This document shows positions 7,297 through 7,838 of a stretch of 7,838 nucleotides of DNA, piece by piece (positions within the stretch are counted from its first letter, which is position 1; each line of letters begins with the position of its first letter). A program made the position numbers and the translations under genes. The notes beneath the pieces were generated by a model, which was not told the origin of the DNA, did no database searches, and worked only from the letters and a program-made list of their open reading frames with translations. Source of the DNA: SLRI01 sp964460465 (GTDB taxonomy: Bacteria; Pseudomonadota; Alphaproteobacteria; Geminicoccales; Geminicoccaceae); the NCBI GenBank assembly GCA_964460465.1, contig CAYWSB010000213.1:1-7838 (forward strand). Direction: 5' to 3'.

Positions 7297-7332
7297 TGCC
7301 CCTTGTTCCTCGCGTCGCTGCCGAGCGTCCAA

Positions 7333-7353
7333 AGCTAAAGCATTCAGCTAAAG
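7333..7353. repeat. 8-bp direct repeat AGCTAAAG, two copies
   Basis: AGCTAAAG occurs at 7333-7340 and 7346-7353, 13 bases apart start to start, in the AT-rich region between the divergent genes. On the minus strand it reads CTTTAGCT twice, upstream of the small exported protein gene. It could be a regulator site or a remnant of -10-like sequence. Confidence 0.55.
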
Positions 7354-7360
7354 ACGTTCT

Positions 7361-7370
7361 ACCTTAAGGT
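7361..7370. promoter_or_regulatory. Perfect 10-bp palindrome ACCTTAAGGT
   Basis: ACCTTAAGGT is its own reverse complement. A related sequence with the same CCTT/AAGG arms and two extra central bases lies at 7410-7419, about 48 bases downstream. Two such sites in a divergent promoter region could be operator sites. No regulator is identifiable in the window. Confidence 0.45.
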
Positions 7371-7391
7371 GAGCAAAGTCGAAAAAAACAT

Positions 7392-7420
7392 TTGAAAATA
7401 GATAGTTAGCCTTCTAAGGT
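7392..7420 (+). promoter_or_regulatory. Candidate promoter for the open gene at 7531
   Basis: TTGAAA (7392-7397) is followed after 17 bases by TAAGGT (7415-7420), a fair match to a -35/-10 pair in the most AT-rich stretch of the window (poly-A at 7382-7388). The leader would be about 100 bases. The -10 overlaps the second CCTT/AAGG site. Confidence 0.4.
7410..7419. promoter_or_regulatory. Second CCTT/AAGG inverted repeat, overlapping the -10 candidate
   Basis: CCTTCTAAGG has the same half-sites as the palindrome at 7361-7370, with a CT spacer. Both continue in GT on the right. Because it covers the -10 candidate, a bound regulator here would be placed to repress the rightward gene. Confidence 0.4.
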
Positions 7421-7530
7421 CCGCGCCGAGGGAAGACACCGTCTGACGTTTCAATCCTGCCGGGTCCCATCGGCCGTCATCGAGTGACATCACTGCCCGA
7501 AACAACCAAACGGGGCGGGAGCACACGACG

Positions 7531-7838
7531 ATGATGTTGAACGGCTATGGTGCTGTAAAGCGGTCCGTTGCCCAGGCGCGGCCGATCGACGACGAGGGGC
7601 GCGCTCCGGCACGCCGGTCCAGTGCCCAGGCGCTGGCCATGGGTGCGCCGCTCGGGGCGAGCTTTCTCGGCCTGCTCTTGATGCGCGGCGACGAGGCGGC
7701 CGCCGGCGAGGCCGACGGCGCCCTGCCCGCGGCAACGTTCGAGCCGCCGCTGGAGCACGCGCCGCTGGCGGATGCCGGCCGCGGCACGAGCCTGCCGGGC
7801 GCGGGCCTGGTGCTGCCGCTGGCGGCCGCCAGCGCCGG
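7531..7838 (+). CDS. Start of an unidentified gene running off the window
   Basis: The reading frame begins ATG ATG TTG at 7531 with GGGAG (7517-7521) nine bases upstream, and stays open for 102 codons to the window edge. The N-terminus is basic and polar (residues 1-33), followed by a hydrophobic stretch (about 34-51, ending GASFLGLLLM) and then an acidic, Ala/Pro/Gly-rich region. Large repeat-containing surface or calcium-binding proteins often have this layout, but nothing visible proves it. The candidate promoter at 7392-7420 and the palindromes lie just upstream. Product unknown. Confidence 0.65.
   Translation, partial: MMLNGYGAVKRSVAQARPIDDEGRAPARRSSAQALAMGAPLGASFLGLLLMRGDEAAAGEADGALPAATFEPPLEHAPLADAGRGTSLPGAGLVLPLAAASA

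Noticed and set aside
7483..7494. Small inverted repeat AGTGA-CA-TCACT upstream of the last gene
   Set aside because: The arms are 5 bp with a 2-base spacer and no partner site; too short to claim as an operator.
7477..7758. Minus-strand open frames over the start of the terminal gene
   Set aside because: They are Arg-rich shadows without a ribosome binding site; the plus-strand frame has a clear one and stays open to the window edge.

Overview
The window is about 70% GC or more by eye, with strong G/C preference at third codon positions. It carries a choline/betaine uptake system of the ChoXWV type. This points to an alphaproteobacterium, perhaps from the Rhodospirillales/Geminicoccales side; the lineage is an inference from composition and protein style only. 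Four of the seven genes can be assigned by family and three are of unknown function.

Left part (1-4126): the 3' end of choX (choline-binding protein) is followed by a hairpin terminator. A repeat-derived element of about 143 bp (784-926) comes next, then a gene on the opposite strand for a membrane-anchored DUF4105 protein (896-1930). The permease gene choW and the ATPase gene choV follow on the plus strand and overlap by 8 bp. The usual tight X-W-V order is therefore split by an antisense gene, so choWV cannot simply be read through from choX. Four 13-bp tandem repeats end in the choW ribosome binding site.

Middle (4103-4671): a small minus-strand gene for an unrecognised cysteine-containing protein runs tail-to-tail into choV with a 24-bp overlap. 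Its upstream side is the only AT-rich patch of this part and looks like a divergent promoter region shared with the next gene.

Right part (4672-7838): a large subtilisin-family (S8) serine protease has a lipoprotein signal, a polyglycine tether, a complete catalytic triad and a C-terminal region ending in Phe like an outer-membrane barrel. It converges on a small secreted protein or lipoprotein gene. A 234-bp AT-rich region with paired palindromes and a promoter-like sequence lies between that gene and the start of a plus-strand gene that runs off the window.

The most interesting structure is the repeat element at 784-926. It consists of two 33-bp units in inverted orientation, each with perfect 8-bp ends, around a hairpin-forming core. 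It sits between two near-identical 25-bp copies of the 3' end of the DUF4105 gene, and it supplies that gene's last nine codons and its stop.
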